Part shown: piece after piece, positions 7,891 through 18,712 of the stretch | How positions within the stretch are numbered: the stretch's first letter is position 1 | How the letters are laid out: the number at the start of each line of letters is the position of its first letter | Assembly: GCA_937926105.1 (NCBI GenBank) | Contig: CALANS010000212.1 | Coordinates: 124,001 to 188,000, forward strand | From: an uncultured Actinomycetes bacterium | GTDB taxonomy: Bacteria > Actinomycetota > Actinomycetes > Mycobacteriales > Nakamurellaceae | Direction of reading: 5' to 3' | DNA length: 64,000 nucleotides | Program-made: the position numbers and the translations under genes | The notes under the pieces: model-generated | Seen by the model: the letters and a program-made list of their open reading frames with translations, nothing else | What the model was told of the DNA's origin: nothing | The model's database searches: none

Positions 7891-10800
7891 GTGACGCAGG
7901 CAGGGACCCAGGACGTCGCGCGGTCGGCACTGCCATCGCCGTCTCCGGTTGAGCCGCCAGCCCCGCTGTCGGGGTTACTGTCCGCGGCATTGCACGACCC
8001 GGTGCTGGCCGGGGTGGTGGACGCGGCCGGTTGGCCGGCGAACCGAATCACCGGGCCGGTCGGGTTGCGCCCGTTTGTGGCGGCCGCACTGGCGGCGCCG
8101 GGCACCGTGGGCGGCGCCGGGGTTCCGGTGTGCCTGGTGACCGCCACCGGGCGGGAGGCCGATGTGGCCGCCGCCGCGATCGCCGACCTGATCGGCGCCG
8201 AGCACGTCGAGGTATTCCCCTCCTGGGAGACGTTGCCACACGAACGGCTCTCGCCGCGTGCCGACACCGTAGGCCGGCGCCTGCAGGTGCTGCGTCGGCT
8301 GGCGCACCCGGAAGAGCATCCGGCCGGGGCGCCGACGGTGATCGTCACCACGGTCCGGTCGCTGATCCAGCCGATGGCGCCCGACCTGGGCGAACTGGAG
8401 CCGGTCCGACTGCGGGTCGGCCAGAGCGCCGACCTCACCGCGACGGTTGCCCGGCTGGTCGACCTGGCCTACACCCGCGTTGACCTGGTGGAAAAGCGTG
8501 GCGAGATCGCCGTCCGCGGCGGCATTCTGGACGTCTTTCCACCCACCGCTGTACATCCCGTGCGGGCCGAGTTCGACGGTGACGAGATCGCCGGAATGCG
8601 CACCTTCGCGGTGGCCGACCAGCGATCCATCGAGCCGGTGACGCAGCTGCTGGCCCCGCCCTGTCGGGAGATCTTGTTGACCGACGAGGTGCGCGAGCGT
8701 GCCGCCCGGCTGTCCACCGCCGCCACCGGGGACGCAACCCTGTCCGACATGATCGGCAAGATCGCCGCCGGCGTCGGGGTGGAGGGCATGGAGTCGCTGA
8801 TCCCGGCGCTGCTTCCCGGCCGGCTGGTGCTGCTCGGTGAACTGCTGCCCGCCGGAACTCACGTGGTGCTGGCCGACCCGGAGCGGCTACGCACCCGCGC
8901 CGATGACCTGGTGCGCACCGGCGCGGAGTTCCTGGCCGCGTCCTGGATGGCGGCCGCCAGCGGTGGCCAGGCACCGATCGACCTGGGTGAGTCCGCCTAC
9001 CGCGATCTGACCGAAACCCTTGACACTATTGAAGATCTCGACCTGCCGGTGTGGCGCATCACGCCGTTCGCCGGCGGGCTCGCGGACTCCGGCGGGGCGC
9101 CGGCGGAGGCCGGCGGTGCATCGGCGGGGGACGGTGCGCTCGGGGCGCCGCAGCACCCGTCCGTCACCGCCGCCCCTAGCTACCGCGGCAACATCGAGCG
9201 CGCCATCGGCGACACCCGAGACAGGTTGGCTGCCGGCGGCACCACCGTGGTCGTGGTGCTGGGACCCGGTACCGCGTCCCGGGCCGCCGAACTGCTGGGC
9301 CAGGCCGACGTGGGCGCCGTGCTGCTGCGCGACGGGCTGGTCGACGAACCGCGGGCCGATCTGGTCACCGTCACCTGCGGGCGCCTGGAAGACGGGATCG
9401 TGCTGGAGCGCTCGAATCTGGCCGTCATCACCGAGGCGGATCTGACCGGGAATCGTGGTGGCGCACCGGAATCCGTCACCCGCACTCCCGGTCGGCGCCG
9501 CAACGCCATCGACCCGGCCACCCTGCAGGTCGGCGACTACGTGGTGCACGCCCAGCACGGCATCGGCCGCTACGTGCAGCTGGTGCAGCGTTCCTCAGGC
9601 GGCGCGACACGCGACTACCTGGTGGTGGAATACGCTGCCAGCAAGCGGAATCAGCCCGGCGATCGGCTCTACGTACCCACCGATGCGCTGGACCAGTTGT
9701 CCCGGTATGTCGGCGGCGAGGTTCCCGCGCTGAACAAGCTGGGCGGCTCCGACTGGGCCAAGACCAAGGGCCGGGCCCGCAAGGCAGTCCGCCAGATCGC
9801 CGCGAAACTGGTGCAGTTGTACGCGGAACGGGCCGCCTCTCCGGGCCACGCGTTCTCCCCCGACACGCCCTGGCAGGCCGAACTCGAGGAGGCATTCCCG
9901 TTCACCGAGACGCCGGATCAGGCCACCGCCATCGACGAGGTGAAGGCCGATATGGAGCGCTCGGTGCCGATGGACCGGATCGTCTCCGGTGATGTCGGCT
10001 ACGGCAAAACCGAGATCGCGGTACGGGCGGCGTTCAAGGCGGTGCAGGACGGCAAGCAGGTCGTCGTGTTGGTGCCCACCACACTGCTGGCCCAGCAACA
10101 CCTGACGACCTTCGCCTCCCGGATGGCACAGTTTCCGGTCGTGGTGCGTGGGCTCTCCCGCTTCACCTCGACTGCGGATGCGGCGCAGACCATTGCGGGC
10201 CTGGCCGAGGGCACCGTGGACATCGTGATCGGCACCCATCGGCTGCTGCAGCCCACCATCCGCTACAAGGATCTGGGCCTGGTGATCGTCGACGAGGAGC
10301 AGCGCTTCGGCGTGGAGCACAAGGAGCACATCACCGCACTGCGGGTGGGCGTGGACATGCTGACCATGTCGGCCACCCCGATTCCGCGCACCCTGGAGAT
10401 GAGCCTGGCCGGTATCCGGGAGATGTCGACGATCACCACGCCACCGGAGGATCGGCATCCGATCCTGACCTATGTCGGCGCCTACGACGACAAGCTGGTC
10501 GCCGCCGCGATCCGACGCGAGCTGCTGCGGGACGGGCAGGCCTTCTTCGTACACAACCGGGTCAAGGACATCGAGGCGGTGACGAGGCGGTTGCGGGAGG
10601 CGGTGCCCGAGGCGCGGATCGCGGTCGCGCACGGCCAGATGTCCGAGCATGCCCTGGAGCGAGTGATCGACGGCTTCTGGCAACGTGAGTTCGACGTGCT
10701 GGTCTGCACCACGATCGTGGAGACCGGATTGGACATCTCGAACGCCAACACGTTGATCGTGGATCACTCGGAGATCCTGGGGCTGGCCCAGATGCACCAG

Positions 10801-11595
10801 CTACGCGGCCGGGTGGGTCGCGGTCGGGAGCGCGGGTATGCCTACTTTCTGTATCCGGCCGATCACACGCTGACCGAGACCGCGCACGACCGGCTGGCCA
10901 CCATCGCGCAGAACTCCGCGCTGGGTGCCGGTCTCGCCGTTGCCATGAAGGATCTGGAGATCCGTGGCGCTGGTTCGATCCTGGGCGCCGAACAGTCAGG
11001 GCACATTGCCGGTGTCGGCTTCGATCTGTACGTGCGGCTGGTGGGCGAGGCGGTGACGGCGTTCAAGAAGGCCGCCCGCAACGCCGCCGGGGAGCCGGAC
11101 GAGGACGAGCCCGTCGAGGTTCGCATCGAGTTGCCGGTGGACGCCAACATCGGCCACGAGTACATCGACTCGGAGCGGCTGCGGCTGGACGCCTATCGCC
11201 GGATCGCGGCCGCACGGCACGCCGACGAGCTCGCTGCGGTGCGGGCCGAGCTGGCCGACCGATACGGCCCGCCCGGGCCCGAAGTGGATAACCTGCTGGC
11301 CGTGGCGTCGCTGCGGCATGGCTGCCAGGAGATCGGCATCACGGAACTCACTCTGGGCTCCCATGGGCTGCGGTTCGTCGGCCCGGTGTTGCCGGAGTCG
11401 GCGCAGCTGCGGATGGCTCGGATGTACAAGGGGTCTGCCTACCGGGAGAGCACGCACACGCTCACCGTTCGGCCACCGACCGAGTCGGCCCGGATCGGGG
11501 CGCCCGGATTGCGGGACGCGGCGTTGCTGGAATTCTGTCGTGGGGTGTTGCGGGCGATCGCGGGTACTGGCGAACCGGTGCCGGTCACCGTCTGA
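7891..11595 (+). CDS. mfd: Transcription-repair coupling factor Mfd
   Basis: ATP-driven translocase that removes RNA polymerase stalled at lesions and recruits UvrA. The 1,234-residue protein has the UvrB-like N-terminal modules, the RNAP-interaction domain ([14 protein letters not shown]), then the motor: Walker [39 protein letters not shown], and the TRG region with [20 protein letters not shown]. The C-terminal domain is complete. At about residues 397-425 there is a Gly/Ala-rich insert (DNA 9082-9165) that looks like a local expansion rather than a domain. GTG 7891 follows GAGGGAG. In mycobacteria mfd is followed closely by mazG; here about 36 kb of surface-polysaccharide genes separates them. 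Confidence 0.96.
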   Translation: MTQAGTQDVARSALPSPSPVEPPAPLSGLLSAALHDPVLAGVVDAAGWPANRITGPVGLRPFVAAALAAPGTVGGAGVPVCLVTATGREADVAAAAIADLIGAEHVEVFPSWETLPHERLSPRADTVGRRLQVLRRLAHPEEHPAGAPTVIVTTVRSLIQPMAPDLGELEPVRLRVGQSADLTATVARLVDLAYTRVDLVEKRGEIAVRGGILDVFPPTAVHPVRAEFDGDEIAGMRTFAVADQRSIEPVTQLLAPPCREILLTDEVRERAARLSTAATGDATLSDMIGKIAAGVGVEGMESLIPALLPGRLVLLGELLPAGTHVVLADPERLRTRADDLVRTGAEFLAASWMAAASGGQAPIDLGESAYRDLTETLDTIEDLDLPVWRITPFAGGLADSGGAPAEAGGASAGDGALGAPQHPSVTAAPSYRGNIERAIGDTRDRLAAGGTTVVVVLGPGTASRAAELLGQADVGAVLLRDGLVDEPRADLVTVTCGRLEDGIVLERSNLAVITEADLTGNRGGAPESVTRTPGRRRNAIDPATLQVGDYVVHAQHGIGRYVQLVQRSSGGATRDYLVVEYAASKRNQPGDRLYVPTDALDQLSRYVGGEVPALNKLGGSDWAKTKGRARKAVRQIAAKLVQLYAERAASPGHAFSPDTPWQAELEEAFPFTETPDQATAIDEVKADMERSVPMDRIVSGDVGYGKTEIAVRAAFKAVQDGKQVVVLVPTTLLAQQHLTTFASRMAQFPVVVRGLSRFTSTADAAQTIAGLAEGTVDIVIGTHRLLQPTIRYKDLGLVIVDEEQRFGVEHKEHITALRVGVDMLTMSATPIPRTLEMSLAGIREMSTITTPPEDRHPILTYVGAYDDKLVAAAIRRELLRDGQAFFVHNRVKDIEAVTRRLREAVPEARIAVAHGQMSEHALERVIDGFWQREFDVLVCTTIVETGLDISNANTLIVDHSEILGLAQMHQLRGRVGRGRERGYAYFLYPADHTLTETAHDRLATIAQNSALGAGLAVAMKDLEIRGAGSILGAEQSGHIAGVGFDLYVRLVGEAVTAFKKAARNAAGEPDEDEPVEVRIELPVDANIGHEYIDSERLRLDAYRRIAAARHADELAAVRAELADRYGPPGPEVDNLLAVASLRHGCQEIGITELTLGSHGLRFVGPVLPESAQLRMARMYKGSAYRESTHTLTVRPPTESARIGAPGLRDAALLEFCRGVLRAIAGTGEPVPVTV

Positions 11596-12009
11596 GCGAC
11601 TGACGGGGTGCCGCGAGCGTGAAGCGGCGCCGTCGCTCCGTCGAGGGCGAGAGCAGCCGACCTCCGAATGGGGGGTCGCTGTGACCTGGGTTCGGGGTAT
11701 TCAGTCCGGAAATCGCTTTTTGCCCTGGCTGCCACTCGCCGCCGAAGGGGTGATACAGCGAGTGACCATAGATCGACCTTCGGGCCTTGTGATGTATCAC
11801 GATTGGTAACAGCTGCTCCTGATCATAGCTCTCTAAAGAGTGAAACGCTTCTTGTTAGACCAAGAAGATCGTTACGTAAAGCAATCGAGCTGCCCAATGG
11901 ATGGACATGTTCACCCGAATAGGCTATAGGCGAGCTGCTCACAGTAAGTGACCATGGGCGGAGGCAGTCGCCGACGCGCCGGATGGGTAAGGCGGGAAGG
12001 GAGGCCATC
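11596..12009 (+). promoter_or_regulatory. Long intergenic leader of the exopolysaccharide island, AT-richer, with inverted repeats
   Basis: This 414-bp gap between mfd and the priming transferase holds no credible gene. From about 11,700 to 11,960 it is clearly richer in A+T than its surroundings. It contains a perfect 7-bp inverted repeat CTTCTTG/CAAGAAG around TTAGAC (11848-11867), the short palindrome CTCTAAAGAG (11831-11840) and TTCACCCG at 11910-11917. Motifs close to TTGTTAG and TTCACCCG recur upstream of other operons of the island. It most likely carries the island's first promoter and an operator. Confidence 0.5.
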
Positions 12010-13620
12010 GTGCTCGATGGCACGCTCGCCCCTGAGCGTCGAGCAGTCACGGATGATGGTGCCGTTGGGGCACAGTCCGCGGCGCCGGCCGTCGGGAATT
12101 CCGCGGTGACGGTTCAGCCCCTGCCTCATGAGCGACTCACGCGCCCTGGGACTGGAGGGGATGAGAGCCCGGGTGGCCCCGTGGTGTCGGCAACTGAATC
12201 GGACGAGCGCGGCGCCGAAGTGCCGTCCGGCTTTCCGCGGTTTCCGCGTTGGTGCCAGCGATACGTGGCGGCATTGGTGGTCACGGATGTCCTGATCGGT
12301 GGAACGCATGGCGGGCTCGCCGCGGTGCTCAGCGGGGCATCGCCCGCGACCGGCGTCGGTGCCGGCGTGCTGGCCGCCTTCGGCTGGGTTGGCGCGATCT
12401 GCGCCGCTCGCGGGTACGACCGCACCAGACTCGGCATCGGCAGCGATGAGCTTCGTGCCGTGACTCGTGCCGGGATCGGTGGCCTGGCGGTGGTCGCACT
12501 CGTCACCGCCGTCGCCGGCATCGGTGTGGGGCGGCTGGCCATCATGGCGTTCCCCTCGGCCGTGCTCGTCGGAGTAGCGGCCAGGTATGTGCTGCGCAAG
12601 CTGCTGCACCGGCGCCGCGCCGATGGACGCGGAATTCGCCGGGTGGTGGTGGTAGGCGATCAGCTTGCCGCCCGGTCGCTCGCGCAGCGTTTCGAGCGGG
12701 AGCGGCACTTCGGGATGCGCCCGGTCGGGGCGGTGGTGCCGAACCGGTCCGACGCCAACGCCCTGGCCGCGGAGCGGATCCCGTCCATCGTCGGGCTCGA
12801 CCGGGTGGCCTCGGCCGTACGTCGCTGGGAGGCCGATGCGGTAGCGGTGGCACCGGGTACCGAGCCGGGTTTCCTGCGCAGCCTGGGTTGGGCGCTGGAG
12901 GGCAGTCACGTCGAGTTGCTCGTCGACCCGGGCCTGATGGAGATCGCCGGGCCGCGGCTGCACATCCGCCCATTCGAGGGGTTGCCACTGCTACACGTCG
13001 AGGAGCCGCGGTTTTCCGGCGCGACCAGGGTGATCAAGGCGGTGACGGACCGCGCGTTGGCCGCCCTGATGCTGCTGGTTGCCCTGCCACTGGCCATCGT
13101 GGTAGCGATCGCCATCAAACTCGAGGACGGTGGCCCGGTGCTCTTCCGTCAGGTAAGGGTTGGCAAGGGCGGCAAGCACTTCTCGATGTGGAAGTTCCGT
13201 TCCATGCGGCCCGATGCCGAGCAGCGCCGGGAGAATCTGCGGGATCGGAACGAGGGCGCCGGCGTGCTATTCAAGATCAGGTGTGACCCTCGGGTGACCA
13301 GAGTGGGCGAGTTCATCCGCCGGTATTCGATCGACGAGTTGCCGCAGCTGGTGAATGTGCTGATCGGGACCATGTCGTTGGTCGGCCCGCGGCCGCCGCT
13401 GCCGTGTGAAGTCGCGCAGTACGAGCGGCCGGCGCACCGTCGGCTGTTGGTCACCCCGGGCCTGACCGGGCTCTGGCAGATCAACGGACGTTCGGACCTG
13501 AGCTGGGAAGAGTCGATCCGATTGGACCTGCGCTACGTGGAGAACTGGACGTTCACCGGCGATTTGATGATCTTGTGGAAGACGCTGTTCGCCGTGCTGG
13601 GCCGGCGCGGCGCGTACTGA
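12010..13620 (+). CDS. Priming polyprenyl glycosylphosphotransferase (WbaP/CpsE-like)
   Basis: Starts the repeat unit by moving a sugar-1-phosphate from a UDP-sugar to undecaprenyl phosphate at the inner membrane face. There are hydrophobic helices at about 85-180 of the 536-residue chain, a CoA-binding/Rossmann-like middle part (VVVVGDQLAARSLA), a further helix (ALAALMLLVALPLAIVVAIAI), and the catalytic core: DGGPVLFRQVRVG, MWKFRSM, EFIRRYSIDELPQLVNV, MSLVGPRPPLP, PGLTGLWQINGRS. I chose GTG 12010, which has AAGGGAGG 7 nt upstream; an in-frame ATG at 11983 lacks a ribosome site. The first 60 residues are low-complexity. It is the first gene of the plus-strand operon that ends at 27647. Confidence 0.93.
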   Translation: MLDGTLAPERRAVTDDGAVGAQSAAPAVGNSAVTVQPLPHERLTRPGTGGDESPGGPVVSATESDERGAEVPSGFPRFPRWCQRYVAALVVTDVLIGGTHGGLAAVLSGASPATGVGAGVLAAFGWVGAICAARGYDRTRLGIGSDELRAVTRAGIGGLAVVALVTAVAGIGVGRLAIMAFPSAVLVGVAARYVLRKLLHRRRADGRGIRRVVVVGDQLAARSLAQRFERERHFGMRPVGAVVPNRSDANALAAERIPSIVGLDRVASAVRRWEADAVAVAPGTEPGFLRSLGWALEGSHVELLVDPGLMEIAGPRLHIRPFEGLPLLHVEEPRFSGATRVIKAVTDRALAALMLLVALPLAIVVAIAIKLEDGGPVLFRQVRVGKGGKHFSMWKFRSMRPDAEQRRENLRDRNEGAGVLFKIRCDPRVTRVGEFIRRYSIDELPQLVNVLIGTMSLVGPRPPLPCEVAQYERPAHRRLLVTPGLTGLWQINGRSDLSWEESIRLDLRYVENWTFTGDLMILWKTLFAVLGRRGAY

Positions 13621-13639
13621 GGGCACGGGAGCGACGACG

Positions 13640-16600
13640 ATGAGAATGCTGCAGATCCGGTCCATCAGGCCACTGTCGGCGTTGACGGCGGCCGTGGTGG
13701 TGTTCGCGCTCGCGATCGCCATTGCGCCGCCCGCCTCTGCTGCGACCGCCTGCACCGGCAACGCGATCGTCTGTGAGAATCAACTTCCCGGCACGCCGCA
13801 AAGCCAGTGGTGGGTGGATGGTGCGGGCGATGCGTCGATCCAGGGCTTCGCCACCCAGATCAGCGTGGACGTTGGACAGACCGAGCAGTTCAAGATCGAC
13901 ACCAACGCCTCCGCCTACACGATCACCATCTATCGACTGGGCTATTACCAGGGCGACGGTGCCCGGCAGATCGCGACGATCTCACCGTCCGCCCGCCTGC
14001 CGCAGGCCCAGCCGTCGTGCGCGACGGATCCGGCGACCGAGATCTACGACTGCGGCACCTGGGCGGTGTCGGCCTCCTGGGCGGTGCCCAGCACCGCCGT
14101 ATCCGGCGTGTACATCGCGCGCCTGTACCGTGCCGATACCGACGACGCCAGCCTGATCCCGTTCATCGTGCGCAACGACGCCAGTCACTCCGACATCGTC
14201 TACCAGACCTCGGATCCCACCTGGCAGGCCTACAACACCTACGGCGGGTCGGACTTCTATCAGGGATTCGACAACGGCCGTGCCTACAAGATCTCGTACA
14301 ACCGGCCGTACCTCACCGGCGGGGATAATGACGGCCGGGACTTCCTGTTCTCCAACGAGTATCCGACGATTCGGTACCTGGAGGCCAACGGATACGATGT
14401 GTCCTATATTTCCGGGCTCGACACCGATATTCACGGAAGTCTGCTGACCAACCACAAGGTTTTCCTCTCTGTCGGGCACGACGAGTACTGGTCGGACGGT
14501 CAACGGGCCAATGTCGTGGCCGCTCGGGATGCGGGTGTGAACCTGGCATTCCTTTCCGGTAACGAGGTCTACTGGCGGACCCGCTGGGAGCCGAGCGAGG
14601 ACGGTAGCAACACCCCCAACCGCACCCTGGTGTGCTACAAGGACACCTGGGCCAACGCGCAAATCGACCCGGTCGAGGACACCGCAACGTGGCGGGACCC
14701 CCGGTTCAGCGACAACGGGCAGGGTCCGGAAAATGCATTGACCGGAACCTTGTACATGTCCAACTTCACCGACCTGCCGATCACCGTCTCCGCGCAGGAG
14801 GGCAAGTACCGGTTGTGGCGCAACACCGCGCTGGCCAACCAACCGGCGGGCGGCAGCACACCACTTGCCGCCCACACCGTCGGTTATGAATCCGACGAGG
14901 ACCTGGACAACGGCTACCGGCCGGCGGGCCTGGTCGACCTGTCCACGACGGTCGGCCCGACGCCGCAGTACTTGCTGGACTACGGGAACACGGTGGCACC
15001 GGGAACGACCACCCATCACCTGACCCTGTACCGGGCGGCATCCGGCGCCCTGGTATTCGGCGCTGGCACTGTCAACTGGGGCTGGGGACTGGACAGCGTG
15101 CACGACGGTACCCAACAGCCCGCCGACCCGCGCATGCAGCAGGCCACGGTCAACCTGCTGGCCGATATGGGGGTGCAGCCACAGACGCTGATCAGCGGGT
15201 TGGTGCCGGCCAGTAAATCCACCGATACCCAAGCACCAACCGCGGTGATGACCGCACCGGCCGCGAACTCGTCGATACCGGAGGGGTCGCTGGTCACCGT
15301 GACCGGTACGGCCAGCGACGCCGGTGGCGGCCGGGTCGCGGGCGTTGAGGTTTCCCTCGACGCCGGCCGGACCTGGCACCCGGCCACCGGGACGGCGAAC
15401 TTTAGCTATACCGGCATCCTCAGCGGGACCGGTGCCGGTGCTGTCCAGGCACGCGCTACCGACGACAGCGCCAACATGCAATCGCCGGCGACCATGCTGC
15501 CGCTCGTCGTGGACTGCCCGTGCAGCATCTTCGGTGCGGCGACGCCGACCACCCCGGCCGCTAGTGACGGCGACGCACTCACCCTCGGCGTCAAATTCAC
15601 CAGTTCGCAGGACGGATTCATCACCGGGATCCGCTTCTACAAGGGAGTCGGGAACACCGGCACCCATGTCGGAACGCTGTATTCAGCGGGTGGTGCGGTA
15701 CTGGCCAGCGCAACCTTCGCCAACGAGACGGCCAGTGGCTGGCAGACCGTCAACTTCTCGTCCGCGGTACCGATCACCGCCGGGACAACCTATGTCGCCG
15801 CGTACTACGCGCCGAGCGGGCACTATGCCGCGGACGCGAGATACTTCACCGCCGGCGGCCATTCCGCGGGCAGCCTCACCGCGCTGGGCGGGCGGGGAAA
15901 CACCAACGGCGTCTACGCAGGTGGCCAGCGCTTCCCCGATTCGTCCTACAACCAAACGAACTACTACGTCGACGTCGTCTACTCGCCCGTCGACACCACG
16001 CCGCTCGGCGTGATCTCCACCAGTCCGTTGGGCGACAGCGTCAGCGTGCCCACCGCGGCACCCGTCACCGCGACATTCTCCCGTTCGGTCGATGCGTCCA
16101 GCATCGATTTCACCGTCGCCGACGGCGACAACAATGTCGTTCCAAGCGTTGTCCAGTACAACGCCGACACCAGGACGGTCAGCCTGACGCCGGATCAACC
16201 GCTACAGGCCGGCACCGCCTACACCGCCCGCATCAACGCCAGCGCGCCCGTGGTCGGGCCGATGGCCGCCCCCGCGGTGTGGAGCTTTACCACGGCGAAC
16301 CCCCCGCAGGTTCCCGGCGTGTGCCCGTGCACGCTGTTCGACGACGGTGACAATCCGTCCACCGGCCCGGCCCGCGATGGCACCTCCCTGCAATTGGGTG
16401 TGGCGTTCACCGCCGACACCAACGGGCAAATCGCAGGCATCCGCTTTTACAAGACGCCGGACAACACCGGCACACACACCGTTGCCCTGTGGGGCCTGAA
16501 CGGCAGCAAGCTGGCCAGCGCCACGGCCGTCAACGAGGTCGCCAGCGGATGGCAGGAGGTTGACTTCTCGACTCCCGTCACCATTGCCGCCGGTACCACC

Positions 16601-18712
16601 TACACGGCCTCTTATCTTTCGCCCACCGGCGTTTACTCCTTCGACAGTGGCGGCCTGGCGTCGGCCATCAACCGGTCCCCGCTGCATACCGATGTCAACG
16701 CGGGTCGCTATGTGTACGGCTCCACCGCGCCCGTGGCCACGTCATCGGCCAACTACTACGTCGATCCGGTCTATACCTACGATCCGTCCGTCCCACCGCA
16801 GGTCACGAGCATCGATCCGGCAGACGGATCCACCTCGGTGCCGGTATCAGCCAGCGTCACCGTCGGATTCAGCAGCAAGATCCAACCCAATTCGGCCACC
16901 GTGACGGTCAAGGATTCCAGCGGATCGACCGTAGCCGGCGCGGACAGCCAGGAGTCCGCTCAAACATCGGTGACGTTCGTACCGGCTAGCCCGCTGGCGA
17001 GTGGACAGACCTACACCGTCACCGTCTCCGGGGCGACCAGCCTGGCCGGCACCGCGATGACGACACCGTTCGTGGCGCACTTCACGACCTCCGGCGCGAC
17101 CACGTGCCCGTGCACGCTGTTCCCGTCCGGCATGGTGCCGGTGCTGTCCGACTCCGGTGACGGCTCGGCCGTGACGGTTGGCACCCGCTTCACCGCCCAG
17201 GTCAATGGGTTTGTCAGCGGCCTGCGGTTCTATCGCGATGCCGCCAATACCGGTTCGCACACCGGCGCTCTGTATGCGACGGACGGCACCAAGCTGGCCG
17301 ATCTCAGCTTCGCCGCCCAGGCACCGGGCTGGCAGACGGCCGCCTTCTCGGCTCCGGTGGCGGTGACCGCCGGGACGACCTATGTCGCCGCGGTGTACAT
17401 GCCCAGCGGCCACTATTCGGCGGCGCTGGACTTCTTCGACTCGCCATACGACAACGCGCCCCTGACCGGCCTGCTGGGCACGTACACCTACGGTTCCGAG
17501 GCGTTGCCCACGCAGAGTTATCGTGCCAGCAACTACTACGTCGACGTGGTATTCACCACGCAGGACACGGCGCCGCCTGTGGTGACCTCCCAGACACCCG
17601 CTCCCGGAACCGTGGCTCAGGTCGACAGCACGGTCACCGCGACCTTTGCCCGAGCTATCGATCCGGGCACCTTGATGATCACGCTGCGGGATGCCGGTGG
17701 CAATGCGGTGTCCGGATCCGTCAGCTACGACTCCGATTCCCGCACGGCCACCTTCCAGCCCGTCAGTGCCTTGGCCTACGCGACCACGTTGACCGCATCC
17801 GTCAGCGCCAGCAGCGCTGCCGGCGTGCCGATGACCGCGCCGGTGCAATGGACGTTCAGTACGGTGGCCGCACCCCCGGACGGAACGGCCTACAGCATCT
17901 TCGCGCAAGGATCCCAGCCCGATTCCCCGTCGTGGAATGACCCGGGGCCGGTGACGGTCGGCGTGCGCTTCACCTCCGACCAGGCCGGTGCCGTCACTGC
18001 GGTCAAGTTCTATGACGGCGATGGCAATACCGGCCCGCATCAGGTGGCGATCTGGGGGCCGGACGGCACGCAGCTGGGCACTGGAACGTCCACCGGCACC
18101 GTGAACGGTTGGCGCACGGTGAATCTCGATTCTCCGGTGCAGATCGCGGCCGGGACGGTCTACGTCGCGTCGTACCGGGCCCCGACCGGTCACTATGCCG
18201 TGACGCTGGGCGGGCTGGCCGCCGCGGTTGATGCGTCGCCCCTGCATGTGCCTGCCAACGGTGGCACCTACAGCTATCCCGATGCGTTCCCGACCAGCAG
18301 CAGCGCGGTGAATTTCTGGGTGGACGTCGTCCTGGTCGTGCCGCCCGCGCTTCCGGATGGGCAGACGGCCGCAGCACACGCCACCGCCACGCCCGCCATC
18401 GAGCCGGAGGACCCGCCTACCACCACCCCGCCCCCGACGACGGAACCGGACGATCCCACCAGCGGCGGAGAGTCGACCGCCTCGAGCACGGTGAGCGCCG
18501 CGGCGAGTAGCACGGTGAGCACGACGGCCAGCACGACGTCAAGCGGCACGGCGAGTACCACGGCCAGCACGACGCCGAGCGGCACCGCGAGCACCACTAC
18601 CAGTGCGACGCCGAACTCCACCACAACCACCACCCAGAGCCCAACCGTATCCACATCGACGACTGCGGCCTCGACGACCACCACACGTCGCGGCAACCCA
18701 CACCGAGGATGA
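13640..18712 (+). CDS. Giant secreted protein: N,N-dimethylformamidase-beta-like domain, Ig-like domains, four DUF4082 modules, Ser/Thr tail
   Basis: The chain has 1,690 residues. A signal peptide (about 1-35, ending PASAATA) directs export. Residues about 45-525 resemble the large subunit of N,N-dimethylformamidase (SVGHDEYWSDGQR, FLSGNEVYWRTRWEPS), here probably acting on or binding a surface glycan rather than dimethylformamide. A Big-type Ig domain follows (about 530-622). Four DUF4082 modules then start near residues 626, 895, 1155 and 1417, each with a GxxFYK/RFY core and closing NYYVDVV or its variant NFWVDVV; SbsA-like Ig domains separate them. The last 120 residues are almost only Ser, Thr, Ala and Pro. 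It sits 19 bp after the priming transferase, so it belongs to the same operon and is presumably displayed with the polymer. The catalytic role is unproven. Confidence 0.85.
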   Translation: MRMLQIRSIRPLSALTAAVVVFALAIAIAPPASAATACTGNAIVCENQLPGTPQSQWWVDGAGDASIQGFATQISVDVGQTEQFKIDTNASAYTITIYRLGYYQGDGARQIATISPSARLPQAQPSCATDPATEIYDCGTWAVSASWAVPSTAVSGVYIARLYRADTDDASLIPFIVRNDASHSDIVYQTSDPTWQAYNTYGGSDFYQGFDNGRAYKISYNRPYLTGGDNDGRDFLFSNEYPTIRYLEANGYDVSYISGLDTDIHGSLLTNHKVFLSVGHDEYWSDGQRANVVAARDAGVNLAFLSGNEVYWRTRWEPSEDGSNTPNRTLVCYKDTWANAQIDPVEDTATWRDPRFSDNGQGPENALTGTLYMSNFTDLPITVSAQEGKYRLWRNTALANQPAGGSTPLAAHTVGYESDEDLDNGYRPAGLVDLSTTVGPTPQYLLDYGNTVAPGTTTHHLTLYRAASGALVFGAGTVNWGWGLDSVHDGTQQPADPRMQQATVNLLADMGVQPQTLISGLVPASKSTDTQAPTAVMTAPAANSSIPEGSLVTVTGTASDAGGGRVAGVEVSLDAGRTWHPATGTANFSYTGILSGTGAGAVQARATDDSANMQSPATMLPLVVDCPCSIFGAATPTTPAASDGDALTLGVKFTSSQDGFITGIRFYKGVGNTGTHVGTLYSAGGAVLASATFANETASGWQTVNFSSAVPITAGTTYVAAYYAPSGHYAADARYFTAGGHSAGSLTALGGRGNTNGVYAGGQRFPDSSYNQTNYYVDVVYSPVDTTPLGVISTSPLGDSVSVPTAAPVTATFSRSVDASSIDFTVADGDNNVVPSVVQYNADTRTVSLTPDQPLQAGTAYTARINASAPVVGPMAAPAVWSFTTANPPQVPGVCPCTLFDDGDNPSTGPARDGTSLQLGVAFTADTNGQIAGIRFYKTPDNTGTHTVALWGLNGSKLASATAVNEVASGWQEVDFSTPVTIAAGTTYTASYLSPTGVYSFDSGGLASAINRSPLHTDVNAGRYVYGSTAPVATSSANYYVDPVYTYDPSVPPQVTSIDPADGSTSVPVSASVTVGFSSKIQPNSATVTVKDSSGSTVAGADSQESAQTSVTFVPASPLASGQTYTVTVSGATSLAGTAMTTPFVAHFTTSGATTCPCTLFPSGMVPVLSDSGDGSAVTVGTRFTAQVNGFVSGLRFYRDAANTGSHTGALYATDGTKLADLSFAAQAPGWQTAAFSAPVAVTAGTTYVAAVYMPSGHYSAALDFFDSPYDNAPLTGLLGTYTYGSEALPTQSYRASNYYVDVVFTTQDTAPPVVTSQTPAPGTVAQVDSTVTATFARAIDPGTLMITLRDAGGNAVSGSVSYDSDSRTATFQPVSALAYATTLTASVSASSAAGVPMTAPVQWTFSTVAAPPDGTAYSIFAQGSQPDSPSWNDPGPVTVGVRFTSDQAGAVTAVKFYDGDGNTGPHQVAIWGPDGTQLGTGTSTGTVNGWRTVNLDSPVQIAAGTVYVASYRAPTGHYAVTLGGLAAAVDASPLHVPANGGTYSYPDAFPTSSSAVNFWVDVVLVVPPALPDGQTAAAHATATPAIEPEDPPTTTPPPTTEPDDPTSGGESTASSTVSAAASSTVSTTASTTSSGTASTTASTTPSGTASTTTSATPNSTTTTTQSPTVSTSTTAASTTTTRRGNPHRG

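Noticed and set aside
6429..8438. Minus-strand ORF of 669 codons over the desaturase and mfd
   Set aside because: Shadow of the desaturase (His boxes on the plus strand) and mfd; no ribosome site or domain.
13982..15667. Long minus-strand ORF (561 codons) across the secreted protein gene
   Set aside because: It has no recognisable motif and its Val/Gly/Arg-rich sequence mirrors the codon bias of the plus-strand gene, whose DUF4082 and dimethylformamidase-like motifs are clear.
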